A stretch of DNA of 64,000 nucleotides from GCA-2725625 sp964574215 (GTDB taxonomy: Bacteria; Pseudomonadota; Alphaproteobacteria; Rhodospirillales; UBA2165): contig CAZNLR010000009.1 of the NCBI GenBank assembly GCA_964574215.1, positions 1 to 64,000 of the forward strand, given 5' to 3'. The position numbers and the translations under genes are program-made. This document shows, one piece after another, positions 26,271 through 35,034 of this stretch. Each line of letters starts with the position of its first letter. The stretch's first letter is position 1. Under the pieces are notes generated by a model. That model made no database searches. It was not told the DNA's origin and was given only the letters and a program-made list of their open reading frames with translations.

Positions 26271-27215
26271 ATGGCGGATAGTTTTAATATTTTGATCACC
26301 GGCGGTGCCGGCTATTTGGGATCGATCATGGCGCCGGAGTTTCTGGCCGACGGTCATCGGGTCACGGTGCTCGACAATTTCATGTTCAATCAGAACAGCC
26401 TTGGCCATTTGTGCGCCGACGTGAATTTCGATCTGTACCGCGGCGATGCGCGGGATGAGAAAGCTCTCAAACCATTGGTCAAGGACGCCGATATTGTTAT
26501 TCCCCTTGCGGCGTTGGTGGGCGCGCCCATGTGCAACCGGGATCCTTTGGCCGCGACTTCGACCAACCGGGACGCGGTGGAGATGTTGACCGGTATGCTG
26601 AGCAAGGATCAGCGGGTGCTCATGCCCATTACCAATTCAGGTTACGGCATCGGCGAGGCGGGAAAATTCTGCACCGAGGAATCGCCCCTCAACCCCATCA
26701 CGCTGTACGGGACCACCAAAGTGGAGGCGGAGGAAATTGTGCTTGCTCGTGAAAACGGATTGAGCTTCCGCCTGGCCACTGTGTTCGGCATGGGAACCCG
26801 CATGCGGATCGACCTGTTGGTCAACGATTTCGTCTACCGGGCGGTAAACGACCGGGCGGTGGTGTTGTTCGAAAGCCACTTCAAGCGCAACTATATCCAT
26901 GTCCGGGATGTTGCCCGGGCCTTCCAACACGGCATTAATAATTTCGATACCATGAAAGGAGAGGCCTATAACGTAGGGCTCTCGGATGCCAATCTATCCA
27001 AGTGGGAGCTTTGCGAGAAAATACAGGATCATATTCCGGCATTTGTCTTCCTGGAGGCGCCCATCGGGGAAGACCCTGACAAGCGGGATTATATTGTCTC
27101 CAACGAAAAAATCGAAAGCACCGGATACTTGCCGGCCTGGTCCTTGGATGACGGTATCCGCGAGTTGATTAAGGGCTTCCGGATGATCCGCAACACCGTT
27201 TACGGCAATGTATGA
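26271..27215 (+). CDS. NAD-dependent nucleotide-sugar epimerase/dehydratase (SDR)
   Basis: 314 aa extended SDR with GGAGYLG (residues 11-17) and catalytic Tyr146/Lys150 (YGTTK). A conserved TNSGYG occupies the Ser position, and RNYIHVRDVARAF is the usual substrate-side motif. The early part (ALVGAPMCNRDP) resembles SDRs of LPS-sugar pathways that lack the 4,6-dehydratase DE pair. It is preceded by a terminator-like hairpin, so it may be expressed less than the genes before it. It converges with the APS-kinase-like gene (16-nt overlap). Confidence 0.88.
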   Translation: MADSFNILITGGAGYLGSIMAPEFLADGHRVTVLDNFMFNQNSLGHLCADVNFDLYRGDARDEKALKPLVKDADIVIPLAALVGAPMCNRDPLAATSTNRDAVEMLTGMLSKDQRVLMPITNSGYGIGEAGKFCTEESPLNPITLYGTTKVEAEEIVLARENGLSFRLATVFGMGTRMRIDLLVNDFVYRAVNDRAVVLFESHFKRNYIHVRDVARAFQHGINNFDTMKGEAYNVGLSDANLSKWELCEKIQDHIPAFVFLEAPIGEDPDKRDYIVSNEKIESTGYLPAWSLDDGIRELIKGFRMIRNTVYGNV

Positions 27216-27736
27216 TTTCGAATAAATTCGGCTAGCATATTGGCCAAATCAACAGCCGAAAATTTCTCCGTATCCAATACAATATCGGGATCGGCCGGAG
27301 GTATGTATTCGCTGTTGTAGCCGATCAACGTGTCGATCTCGCGGTTTTTAGCTTTCGCGTAAAGACCTTTTGGATCCCGTTCGATGCATGTTTCAATGGG
27401 GCAGGTGACATATCCGATTTTAAGGTTATCCAGTTCACCGGCAATGTAGTCACGGGCGGATTGGTGAGCCGTCAGGGCGGAAACGACAACATTCAACCCG
27501 GCTTTGTGCGATTTACCTGCCAGATGGGCCAGGGTTTCGACGACCTGGCCTCGGTTGCTTTCACTGAATCCGTAATCCGGACCGAAGAAATCCCTGACTT
27601 CGTCACCATCAAAATGGATTATCGGGATATCGCTTTCTTCCAGTATTTCCAGCAGTTTCTCGGCAATGGTCGATTTGCCGCTGGAGGTCGGTCCCATCAA
27701 CCACATGACTATTGCGCTATTTTTGGACAACAGCAT
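27200..27736 (-). CDS. Adenylylsulfate kinase-like P-loop kinase
   Basis: 178 aa from the ATG at 27736, which shares one base with the upstream stop (TAATG). Walker A is GPTSSGKST; other APS-kinase motifs are HFDGDEVRDFF, YGFSESNR and ERDPKGLYAKA. The canonical FISPYR reads VSALTAH, so the substrate pocket differs from true CysC. CysC makes PAPS; relatives in capsule loci (Cj1415 of Campylobacter) instead phosphorylate a CDP-linked phosphoramidate. A PAPS role would fit the sulfotransferase-like gene at 34,198. No sulfurylase gene is nearby. The fold is certain, the substrate is not. Confidence 0.8.
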   Translation of the reverse strand: MLLSKNSAIVMWLMGPTSSGKSTIAEKLLEILEESDIPIIHFDGDEVRDFFGPDYGFSESNRGQVVETLAHLAGKSHKAGLNVVVSALTAHQSARDYIAGELDNLKIGYVTCPIETCIERDPKGLYAKAKNREIDTLIGYNSEYIPPADPDIVLDTEKFSAVDLANMLAEFIRNHTLP

Positions 27737-28749
27737 TAGTCCCGCAATATCTCTGCGATACTGGTGTTGGGTGTCCACCGGTCGTGCTCGTCGATCAAGG
27801 CCCGTACCATTTTGACGGCTTCCACGGGAAATTTACCGATCGCCGTTTCGGCGGCGAGGATCAGTCCGTTGGCGCCCATTTCCAAGGTGCTGACAACGTC
27901 GTTCACCTCGGCGCGGTTGGGTGATTGGGTGGTGACCATGGATTCCAGCAAATTGGTCGCGACATAGACCGGCACCTTTTTCGAACGGGCGATGGAAATA
28001 ATGCGCCGCTGCAAAAAAGGAATACGTTCGATAGGAACACGCCGTGATAAATCGCCCCGATCTATCAGAATTTCATCCGTTTGACCGAGAATGCCTTCCA
28101 AATTCTGCACCCCCGATGGGCTTTCAATTTTACAGATAATATTAGCGTCCGGACCGCATTTCTCCCGCATCAACTTCACGTCTTCGGGCCGGTTGGCGAA
28201 AGACATGGCGAAATTCTTGATTCCATTGGCTCGGCCAGTTTCGATGGCCTGATAGTCTTTCTCCGTTAAGGGGTCGAAGTTCAGATCCCGATTTACGTCT
28301 GCGGCCTTGTTGCTGCCGATGGCGCCTTCGGATAAAACCTCCGCTATATAGTGATCGTTTCCCTCTTCGGTAACTTTGAACCGGACATGATTGAAGTCGA
28401 CCTGAATTTCGTCACCTTTTTCCAATTGTTCCGAAACGTAGGCAGGATTGAAGGAGATATTTGAGCTGTCACCGACAATTGGTGAGCGGTGAATCTTGAC
28501 GGAATTTCCCTTTTCGAATTTCACATATTCGCTGGCCATCTGGCCATTTCTTAACTGGGCTCCTTCGGTGTCGAGACATACCGGGGTATCCGTCCAGGAT
28601 TGAATTAGCTTTATTGTGGCTTCGAGATTATCAATCGGCGTATGAGAGAGATTGATCCGAAAGACGTAGACACCCAGCGCGGCGCATTGCTCAACGGTTT
28701 TTTGCTCAAGCGAGGAAGGGCCAAGCGTAACAAGAATTTTTTCACTCAA
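27736..28749 (-). CDS. Short pyruvate kinase-like protein lacking the C-terminal domain
   Basis: 337 aa, whereas bacterial pyruvate kinases have about 470 or more. The A/B domain motifs are present: VFRINLSHT, CLDTEGAQLRNG (canonical DTKGPEIR), CKIESPSGVQN with the catalytic Lys, IDRGDLSRRV (canonical ARGDLG), ATNLLESM, PNRAEVNDV and AAETAIGKFPVEAV. The regulatory C-domain is missing. Deviations in the Mg/substrate loop and coupling to the APS-kinase-like gene suggest a specialised phosphotransferase of the glycan pathway and not the glycolytic enzyme. It is divergent from the HddC-like gene. Confidence 0.82.
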   Translation of the reverse strand: MSEKILVTLGPSSLEQKTVEQCAALGVYVFRINLSHTPIDNLEATIKLIQSWTDTPVCLDTEGAQLRNGQMASEYVKFEKGNSVKIHRSPIVGDSSNISFNPAYVSEQLEKGDEIQVDFNHVRFKVTEEGNDHYIAEVLSEGAIGSNKAADVNRDLNFDPLTEKDYQAIETGRANGIKNFAMSFANRPEDVKLMREKCGPDANIICKIESPSGVQNLEGILGQTDEILIDRGDLSRRVPIERIPFLQRRIISIARSKKVPVYVATNLLESMVTTQSPNRAEVNDVVSTLEMGANGLILAAETAIGKFPVEAVKMVRALIDEHDRWTPNTSIAEILRD

Positions 28750-28837
28750 TTTAATTTTCCTAATTATTTCTTAGTTTGTTATCGGGAATAATGTTTCTAA
28801 TCACTATTTAAATGCCGATACGTATACGGATTTTTCT

Positions 28838-29563
28838 GTGCCTGACAAATGTTTAAAAGACATAGATGTTGTAATTCTGGCAGGGGGACTTGGCACCCGG
28901 CTGGCCAGCGTTCTGGCCGACACGCCCAAAGTACTGGCACCAATTGATGGCCAGCCGTATTTGGCGGTTCTTTTGCGATGGCTGAAAAGATATGGCGTTT
29001 CACGCATTGTCTTCGGCCTTGGCCATTTGGCAGGATCGGTAATTACCTATTTAGAAGCAGTTATGCCAGAAGGAACTGAGTTTGAAACGATTGTAGAGGA
29101 ACGGCCACTAGGAACTGGTGGTGCTATCGCCAATCTCAGAACATCAATTCGGACTAATCCCGTACTGATCTTAAATGGCGACAGTTTTGTCAATGCCGAT
29201 CTTTGTGCATTTTTGGATAGCCATCGGCTGTCAGGCGCCGATTCATCCATACTGTGTACAGAGGTTCTCGATACCAGTCGATTTGGTACGGTACAAATCA
29301 GCGAAGACAAGAGGATAATTGAGTTTAAGGAAAAACAACCGGGCGGTGGCGTCGGATTGATCAATGCGGGTGTTTATCTATTCGGTCCAGATATGATCGC
29401 TCGGATTGCCGCCAGTGGGCCCTCCTTGGAAAATGACGTATTTCAAAAATTACCGCCAGGAACGTTGCATGCGATGGCCGGAGAATTTACCTTTCTCGAT
29501 ATCGGTACGCTCGAGGATTTGGCAAAGGCGCCGGACGTACTTGCACCTTATTTGACGGATTGA
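28838..29563 (+). CDS. Sugar-1-phosphate nucleotidyltransferase, HddC-like
   Basis: 241 aa, GTG start at 28838. The nucleotidyltransferase signature LAGGLGTRL followed by a Lys (TPKVLAPI) and the metal-binding LNGDSF are clear. The length and the GTGGAIANL motif match the D-glycero-D-manno-heptose-1-phosphate guanylyltransferase (HddC) and related short NDP-sugar pyrophosphorylases. It is 14 nt from a GHMP kinase, the same pairing as hddA-hddC in capsular heptose loci. It would activate a heptose or other sugar 1-phosphate to an NDP-sugar. Confidence 0.85.
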   Translation: MPDKCLKDIDVVILAGGLGTRLASVLADTPKVLAPIDGQPYLAVLLRWLKRYGVSRIVFGLGHLAGSVITYLEAVMPEGTEFETIVEERPLGTGGAIANLRTSIRTNPVLILNGDSFVNADLCAFLDSHRLSGADSSILCTEVLDTSRFGTVQISEDKRIIEFKEKQPGGGVGLINAGVYLFGPDMIARIAASGPSLENDVFQKLPPGTLHAMAGEFTFLDIGTLEDLAKAPDVLAPYLTD

Positions 29564-29577
29564 GACTGAGCTAAAAT

Positions 29578-30585
29578 ATGATTATCAGCAAAACTCCTTT
29601 TCGCGTTTCGTTGTTCGGCGGCGGCACCGATTATCCAGATTGGTATTTGAAACATGGCGGATCGGTAATCGGTACGACCATCGACAAGTACAATTATTTG
29701 AGTGTGCGATACCTACCGCCTTTTTTTGAACATCGCCACCGCATCGTCTGGTCGAACATTGAATTGATCAATGAAATAGACGACATCGAACATCCGGCCG
29801 TTAAGGCCATTCTCAAAGAGATGGATATCGAAAGGGGAATGGAAATTTCCTATAATGCCGATCTGCCGGCGCGCTCGGGACTCGGCACCAGTTCATCTTT
29901 CACCGTCGGGTTGCTCAACGCGTTAAACGCGTTGAAAGGGCGGATGGTTTCCAAAAAGGAACTCGCCGACGAAGCCATCCGCATTGAACAAGAGGTGATC
30001 AAGGAAGCCGTTGGCAGCCAGGATCAGATTTGGGCGGCCCACGGTGGACTCAACCGCATCGATTTTCACCATGACGGCACTTATGAGGTTGCTCCCTTGA
30101 TCATGCCGGCGTCGAACCGCCGCGAACTGCAAAGTTCGTTCATGCTATTTTTTACCGGGTTTTCCCGCTTCGCCAGCACCATCGCCGAAAAGCAGATTGC
30201 CAATTTTGACAAAAAACAAAAAGACCTGCACCAGTTGGGCGCCTTTTGCGATGAAGCGGCTTCAATTTTGCAAAACGGCAACGACCCAATTGGCGAACTG
30301 GGTAAACTGATGCACGAAGCATGGCTGCTGAAACGCGACCTTGCCGACGGTGTAACCACGCCGGAGGTGGACGAAATTTACAACGCCGGTCTTGAAGCGG
30401 GCGCTCTCGGCGGCAAATTGCTGGGCGCCGGCGGCGGCGGTTTTATGTTGTTCCTGGTAGAACCGGACAAAAAACGGGCGGTGCGCGAAAAACTCGAAAA
30501 TTTGATCCACGTAAATTTTGAATTCGATACCGGCGGCAGCAAGATCGTGGTCTTTGAGCCGGATGATTTCAGTAACGGCAGCTAA
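29578..30585 (+). CDS. GHMP-family sugar kinase, HddA-like
   Basis: 335 aa. The N-terminal FRVSLFGGGTDYP, the phosphate loop LPARSGLGTSSSF (GHMP motif 2) and C-terminal LGGKLLGAGGGGFMLF (motif 3) are all present. This combination is typical of D-glycero-D-manno-heptose-7-phosphate 1-kinase (HddA) and L-fucose-kinase-like proteins. It pairs with the nucleotidyltransferase upstream to make an activated sugar. No GmhA isomerase or GmhB phosphatase is visible in the window, so the heptose assignment rests on similarity alone. Confidence 0.87.
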   Translation: MIISKTPFRVSLFGGGTDYPDWYLKHGGSVIGTTIDKYNYLSVRYLPPFFEHRHRIVWSNIELINEIDDIEHPAVKAILKEMDIERGMEISYNADLPARSGLGTSSSFTVGLLNALNALKGRMVSKKELADEAIRIEQEVIKEAVGSQDQIWAAHGGLNRIDFHHDGTYEVAPLIMPASNRRELQSSFMLFFTGFSRFASTIAEKQIANFDKKQKDLHQLGAFCDEAASILQNGNDPIGELGKLMHEAWLLKRDLADGVTTPEVDEIYNAGLEAGALGGKLLGAGGGGFMLFLVEPDKKRAVREKLENLIHVNFEFDTGGSKIVVFEPDDFSNGS

Positions 30586-30616
30586 AACGAAGAATAACCG
30601 TTGGTAGGGATGTGAA

Positions 30617-31597
30617 GTGAAAGCAATTGTAACGGGCGGCGCCGGATTTATCGGCAGTCATTTGGTTGAACGGTTGTTGGCGGATGGCCATCAGGTCACG
30701 GTTTTGGATAACTATTCAACAGGTCGTGTCGAAAACTTGGTTCATCTTGCCGATCACCCCGAGTTGGAGATCGTAGAAGCCGATCTGCTGAAAGTTGACT
30801 TGGCCAAACATTTGGCTGACGCCGATCAGGTCTATCACTTGGCTGCTCTTGCCGACATCGTGCCTTCGATCCAAAATCCAGAGGCTTACTATAAAGCGAA
30901 TGTGGAAGGCACGTTGAAGTTGGTGCAGGCTATTAGAAAAGCTAATGTAGAGAAATTGGTGTATTCCGCTTCGTCGTCTTGTTACGGCATTCCCGATATG
31001 TATCCGACACCCGAATCGGCTGAAATAAGACCGCAGTATCCATACGCGCTAACCAAATATCTTGGCGAGCAGATCGTTCTCCATTGGTCGCACGTCTATG
31101 ATATTCCGGCGGTCAGTCTGCGACTATTTAATGTCTACGGTCCTCGTTCCCGTACCTCTGGAACTTACGGCGCAGTTTTCGGTGTATTCCTGGCGCAGAA
31201 ATTAGCCGGGGAGCCGTATACCGTTGTCGGTGACGGAACCCAGACCAGGGATTTCACCTTTGTCACGGATGTTGTTGACGCCTTTGTAACAGCGGCTAAT
31301 TCCGAGTCGACAGAAAAAGTCATGAATGTTGGCAGCGGCTACACGTATAGCGTCAATCGGCTGGTTGAACTCCTGGGCGGTGAAATCGTCTATATTCCCA
31401 AACGCCCGGGAGAGCCCGACTGTACATTCGCCGACGTTTCCAGGATTCAGGATCAATTTAGTTGGAATGCCCAAGTGCCGTTGGAGGAGGGCATTCGGAT
31501 TATGTTGGAGAATATTGACTATTGGCGTGAGGCACCTGTATGGACGCCAGATAGTATAGCAACCGCGACCAAAGAATGGTTTGATCATCTGTCATGA
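30617..31597 (+). CDS. UDP-glucose 4-epimerase-like SDR
   Basis: 326 aa, GTG start. GGAGFIG (residues 7-13), YSASSSCYG and catalytic Tyr143/Lys147 (YALTK) are canonical. LRLFNVYGPRS and GDGTQTRDFTFV match UDP-hexose/UDP-N-acetylhexosamine 4-epimerases and dTDP-sugar relatives. Its stop overlaps the next gene's ATG (ATGA), so the two are co-translated. It probably interconverts an NDP-sugar at C4 for the polysaccharide. Confidence 0.9.
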   Translation: MKAIVTGGAGFIGSHLVERLLADGHQVTVLDNYSTGRVENLVHLADHPELEIVEADLLKVDLAKHLADADQVYHLAALADIVPSIQNPEAYYKANVEGTLKLVQAIRKANVEKLVYSASSSCYGIPDMYPTPESAEIRPQYPYALTKYLGEQIVLHWSHVYDIPAVSLRLFNVYGPRSRTSGTYGAVFGVFLAQKLAGEPYTVVGDGTQTRDFTFVTDVVDAFVTAANSESTEKVMNVGSGYTYSVNRLVELLGGEIVYIPKRPGEPDCTFADVSRIQDQFSWNAQVPLEEGIRIMLENIDYWREAPVWTPDSIATATKEWFDHLS

Positions 31598-33126
31598 CAA
31601 ATGAGTTGGGAAACAAGTTTGTAGAATTTGAGAATCTCGAGCAGACTTCGGAAAACGAGAGGTCGAAAGGTAACTCAATCGCTCTTTGCCATGGGGTGTT
31701 TGATTTGGTTCATCCTGGTCATATCAGGCATTTAAAGGTGGCAAGCCAGCAAGCGGATACTTTGATCGTTTCGATTACCAGTGACAGGTACGTCAACAAA
31801 GGCCCCGGTCGACCCGTGTACAACGCACGCCTTAGGTCCGAAACGCTTGCCGCTTTGGAATGCGTCGATTTCGTGGCCGTTAACGATGCGCCGTCGGCGG
31901 TTGACGTCATTACACGAGTTTCACCCGATATTTATGTCAAAGGAAGCGATTATTCAAACGCCGATGAAGATGTAACCGGACTGATCGTCGAAGAAACCAA
32001 CGCCGTGGAAGCCGGCGGTGGACAGGTATTTTTCACTGACGAAATGGTCATGAGTTCGTCGGAGATTCTGAACGCCTATTTCGACGTTTTCCGCCCGGAA
32101 ACACAAAACTGGCTGAATGACATCAGGCACAAATTCGGTGCGGAACAGATCGTCGACTATCTTTATAAATTGAACGGTACGAGCGTGCTGGTCATCGGCG
32201 AGACAATAATCGATGAGTATCATTTCTGCGAAGGTTTGGGAAAATCGACAAAAGACCCGATATTAGCATTCAAGTTTTGCACCAGCGAAACCCACGCCGG
32301 CGGCAGTTTGGCGGTAGCAAACCATCTGGCGGGAATCTGCAATAACGTCGGTTTGGTTTCTTTGATCGGCGAGACTGATAGTAAAGAAGGCTTCATCGGT
32401 GACAATTTGAATAAGAAAATCGATTTCACACCGCTAAGTCAACCGGGAGCGCCGACCATCCACAAACGTCGATATATCGACAATCATACAGGTGGAAAAG
32501 TATTCGAACTTTATACAATGGAGGATACCTCACTCGACGAAGAGACCGAAAAACAATTGCTGAACACAATCGGTTCCATTGTCAAAGATTACGATATGGT
32601 TGTGGTAGCGGACTACGGCCATGGAATGGTTTCGTCCAAAGTTATTGAACTGTTGGCCAAAGAGGCAAATTTTCTGGCCGTCAATACCCAGGCCAATGCC
32701 GGCAATCGTGGTTTCAACACCATATCCAAATATCCGCGCGCCGATTACGTGTGCCTGAATGGCGGAGAAGTGGAATTGGATGCCCGCGTGCGCGAGGACA
32801 ACATCAAAGATCTGGTCGTTGATATTTCCAAACGCCTGGACTGCAGCAAATTTACGATTACCCAAGGACGGGAAGGGACGCTTCATTTCGATGCGGCGCA
32901 AGGTTTCATTGAATCTCCTGCATTGGCGTTGAACGTAACCGACCGGGTGGGGGCAGGAGACGCGGTGTTGGCCATAACGACTCCAATGGTCGCCCTGGGT
33001 ATGCCGTGGGATATAGTCGGATTTATCGGGAACTTGGTAGGCGCCGAGATGGTTGCCGAATTGGGTACCAAGCATAGTTTAGACGTCGCCAATCTGATCA
33101 AGCATGTCCAATCGATACTGAAATAA
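31594..33126 (+). CDS. Reversed HldE-like cytidylyltransferase-PfkB kinase fusion
   Basis: 510 aa. The N-terminal third is a nucleotidyltransferase with the HxGH motif in HGVFDLVHPGHIRHL (H40, H43) and YVKGSDY. From about residue 195 it is a PfkB/ribokinase domain with GGSLAVANHLAG and the catalytic DRVGAGDAV. E. coli HldE has the opposite order (kinase first). HldE-type proteins phosphorylate heptose 7-phosphate and adenylylate heptose 1-phosphate. Together with the HddA/HddC-like pair this strengthens a higher-carbon or heptose-like sugar theme. The nucleotide and sugar used are unknown. Confidence 0.87.
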   Translation: MTNELGNKFVEFENLEQTSENERSKGNSIALCHGVFDLVHPGHIRHLKVASQQADTLIVSITSDRYVNKGPGRPVYNARLRSETLAALECVDFVAVNDAPSAVDVITRVSPDIYVKGSDYSNADEDVTGLIVEETNAVEAGGGQVFFTDEMVMSSSEILNAYFDVFRPETQNWLNDIRHKFGAEQIVDYLYKLNGTSVLVIGETIIDEYHFCEGLGKSTKDPILAFKFCTSETHAGGSLAVANHLAGICNNVGLVSLIGETDSKEGFIGDNLNKKIDFTPLSQPGAPTIHKRRYIDNHTGGKVFELYTMEDTSLDEETEKQLLNTIGSIVKDYDMVVVADYGHGMVSSKVIELLAKEANFLAVNTQANAGNRGFNTISKYPRADYVCLNGGEVELDARVREDNIKDLVVDISKRLDCSKFTITQGREGTLHFDAAQGFIESPALALNVTDRVGAGDAVLAITTPMVALGMPWDIVGFIGNLVGAEMVAELGTKHSLDVANLIKHVQSILK

Positions 33127-33139
33127 TGGGAATTTAATA

Positions 33140-34147
33140 ATGAGTGCAAGCGAACTAAAAGGAACCGTATTGATAACCGGCGGCGCCGGTTATGTCGGAA
33201 GTAAGCTTGTGCCTGCATTGCTCGAAAACGGTTATAAGGTTCATGTGCTTGATCTTTATATTTTTGGACAAGACATATTTGGCGAATATGCCGAAAACCC
33301 AAATCTTGTTGAGTTTAGAGGAGATATAAGAGACCCCCGATTGGTTGAGCAAGCTGTTGAAAATTGTGAATTCGTCATTCATCTGGCCTGCATTTCCAAT
33401 GACCCTTCCTTTGAACTCGATCCATCCTTGGGGCGATCCATTAATTACGATGCGTTCCGGCCTCTTGTGCAGGCGGCGAAAAATGCCGGTGTCCGTAGAT
33501 TTATATACGCATCCTCATCAAGCGTTTACGGGATTAGAGATGAAAGCAACGTTACCGAAGATCTATCTTTGAATCCGCTAACGGATTATTCCAGATTTAA
33601 GGCGCTGTGTGAGACGGTTCTTGAAGAGGAAAGAGAAGACGGTTTTGCGACTTTGGTCATTCGTCCGGCTACGGTTTGCGGATACGCGCCGCGGCTGCGC
33701 CTTGATTTGACCGTGAATATCCTAACCAACCATGCCGTGAACAACGGGCGAATAACGGTGTTTGGCGGCAGCCAACTGCGCCCCAATATTCACATCGACG
33801 ATATGGTGGATTTATATATCCGCTGTTTAAACTATGCAGATGATTTGATAGACGGCCAGGTATTCAACGCCGGTTATGAAAATCATTCCGTTCAGGAAAT
33901 TGCCGAAATCGTCCGATCCGAAATTGGGAACAACGTTGAAATCGTGCAAACGGAAACCGATGATCTCCGGTCTTACCATATTTCCTCCTCAAAAATTGCG
34001 GAAATGCTGAATTTTGTTCCCAGTCATAGTATTGCGAACGCCGTAAACGGCCTGATGTCGGCGTTCGAAACCGGCCGGGTTCCGGATTCCATGTCCGATC
34101 CAAAATATTTCAATGTGAAGACCATGCAGGAGATCGATCTGGTTTAA
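33140..34147 (+). CDS. NAD-dependent nucleotide-sugar epimerase/dehydratase (SDR)
   Basis: 335 aa extended SDR with GGAGYVG (about residues 14-20), IYASSSSVYG and the catalytic Tyr150/Lys154 (YSRFK). RPATVCGYAPRLR and RPNIHIDDMVDLY are typical of LPS-sugar epimerases and dehydratases. It follows the reversed HldE-like gene by 13 nt. It may modify the heptose or another NDP-sugar made by the genes upstream. There is no 4,6-dehydratase DE pair, so an epimerase or reductase is preferred. Confidence 0.88.
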   Translation: MSASELKGTVLITGGAGYVGSKLVPALLENGYKVHVLDLYIFGQDIFGEYAENPNLVEFRGDIRDPRLVEQAVENCEFVIHLACISNDPSFELDPSLGRSINYDAFRPLVQAAKNAGVRRFIYASSSSVYGIRDESNVTEDLSLNPLTDYSRFKALCETVLEEEREDGFATLVIRPATVCGYAPRLRLDLTVNILTNHAVNNGRITVFGGSQLRPNIHIDDMVDLYIRCLNYADDLIDGQVFNAGYENHSVQEIAEIVRSEIGNNVEIVQTETDDLRSYHISSSKIAEMLNFVPSHSIANAVNGLMSAFETGRVPDSMSDPKYFNVKTMQEIDLV

Positions 34148-34197
34148 CGTGGAATGGGCGGACTTATTTTTTTTTAAGGAGGTAAAGAATAGAAAAA

Positions 34198-35013
34198 ATG
34201 CTGATTTTTTTTCATATTCCGAAAACCGCAGGTCTGACATTTCTTCAAATTCTTTCCGCTCATTATCCTGAAAACGCGATCCTGGATATCCACGACGAAA
34301 AGTCATTCAAGAACAACGCCGACATAAACCCAGATAAACTGGCAGAATACCAGGTGCTCTCGGGACATTTCCCTTTTTCTTTCATTGAAAAATGCCCAAA
34401 AAATTCCACCTCTATTACTTTTTTGAGAGATCCTTCCAAACGGGTCCTATCCCTCTTTAATTTCTACAAGAACAATCGGCATTTGGATTTCTGGAAGCGT
34501 ATTGACAGAGAAGATGTCGAGCTGGAAGAATTTTTGACGCTAAGTCCCTACGAGGCGGGGGACGCACAAACACGGGCGATTTTGGATCGAGAGCTCTCGA
34601 CGTTTGAACAAGACGTTGCCGAAGCCATAGAGCGCCTCGAAAATGAATTTGCGTTTACCGGTGTCACTGAAATGTTTGACGAAAGTGTTCTATTGCTGGC
34701 CCGCAGGCTGCAATGGCGGAATCTTTTTTATAAGCGCCACAATGTGGGAGAATACGGAAAGGATTCATACAATTCAGATGTGATGTTTGAAATCGAAAAT
34801 CTCAATCGGAGGGACCAGGCTGTTTATAACCATATGGCCGACAAATTAAGAGCGGAAGTATCGGAGCAACCTTACGTGTTCACCAAGGCATTGTCTGAGT
34901 ATAAATTTCTGATCCATGACCTATCTGTCGGCAACAAAAACTCCCTCAATCCGGAAATTACCGATGGCCCCACCCTTTCGGGTTTTTTGAGTATGTATCT
35001 GGATGCGCCGTAA
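34198..35013 (+). CDS. Sulfotransferase family 2-like protein
   Basis: 271 aa. FFHIPKTAG at residues 4-12 is the 5'-phosphosulfate-binding loop of sulfotransferase family 2 and heparan-sulfate 2-O-sulfotransferase-type proteins. LRDPSKRVLSLFNF is the 3'-phosphate-binding motif. The rest is divergent. It would transfer sulfate from PAPS to a carbohydrate hydroxyl, and an APS-kinase-like gene is 6.5 kb away. A full AAGGAGGT lies at 34176-34183 but 14 nt from the ATG, longer than usual; the motif at residue 4 leaves little room for a later start. Confidence 0.78.
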   Translation: MLIFFHIPKTAGLTFLQILSAHYPENAILDIHDEKSFKNNADINPDKLAEYQVLSGHFPFSFIEKCPKNSTSITFLRDPSKRVLSLFNFYKNNRHLDFWKRIDREDVELEEFLTLSPYEAGDAQTRAILDRELSTFEQDVAEAIERLENEFAFTGVTEMFDESVLLLARRLQWRNLFYKRHNVGEYGKDSYNSDVMFEIENLNRRDQAVYNHMADKLRAEVSEQPYVFTKALSEYKFLIHDLSVGNKNSLNPEITDGPTLSGFLSMYLDAP

Positions 35014-35034
35014 GAATTGCTAGCGGCGAAGGGA

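Noticed and set aside
27736..27778. Longer start for the APS-kinase-like gene overlapping the PK-like gene by 43 nt
   Set aside because: The TAATG coupling at 27736 is the more natural start and keeps the normal distance to Walker A.
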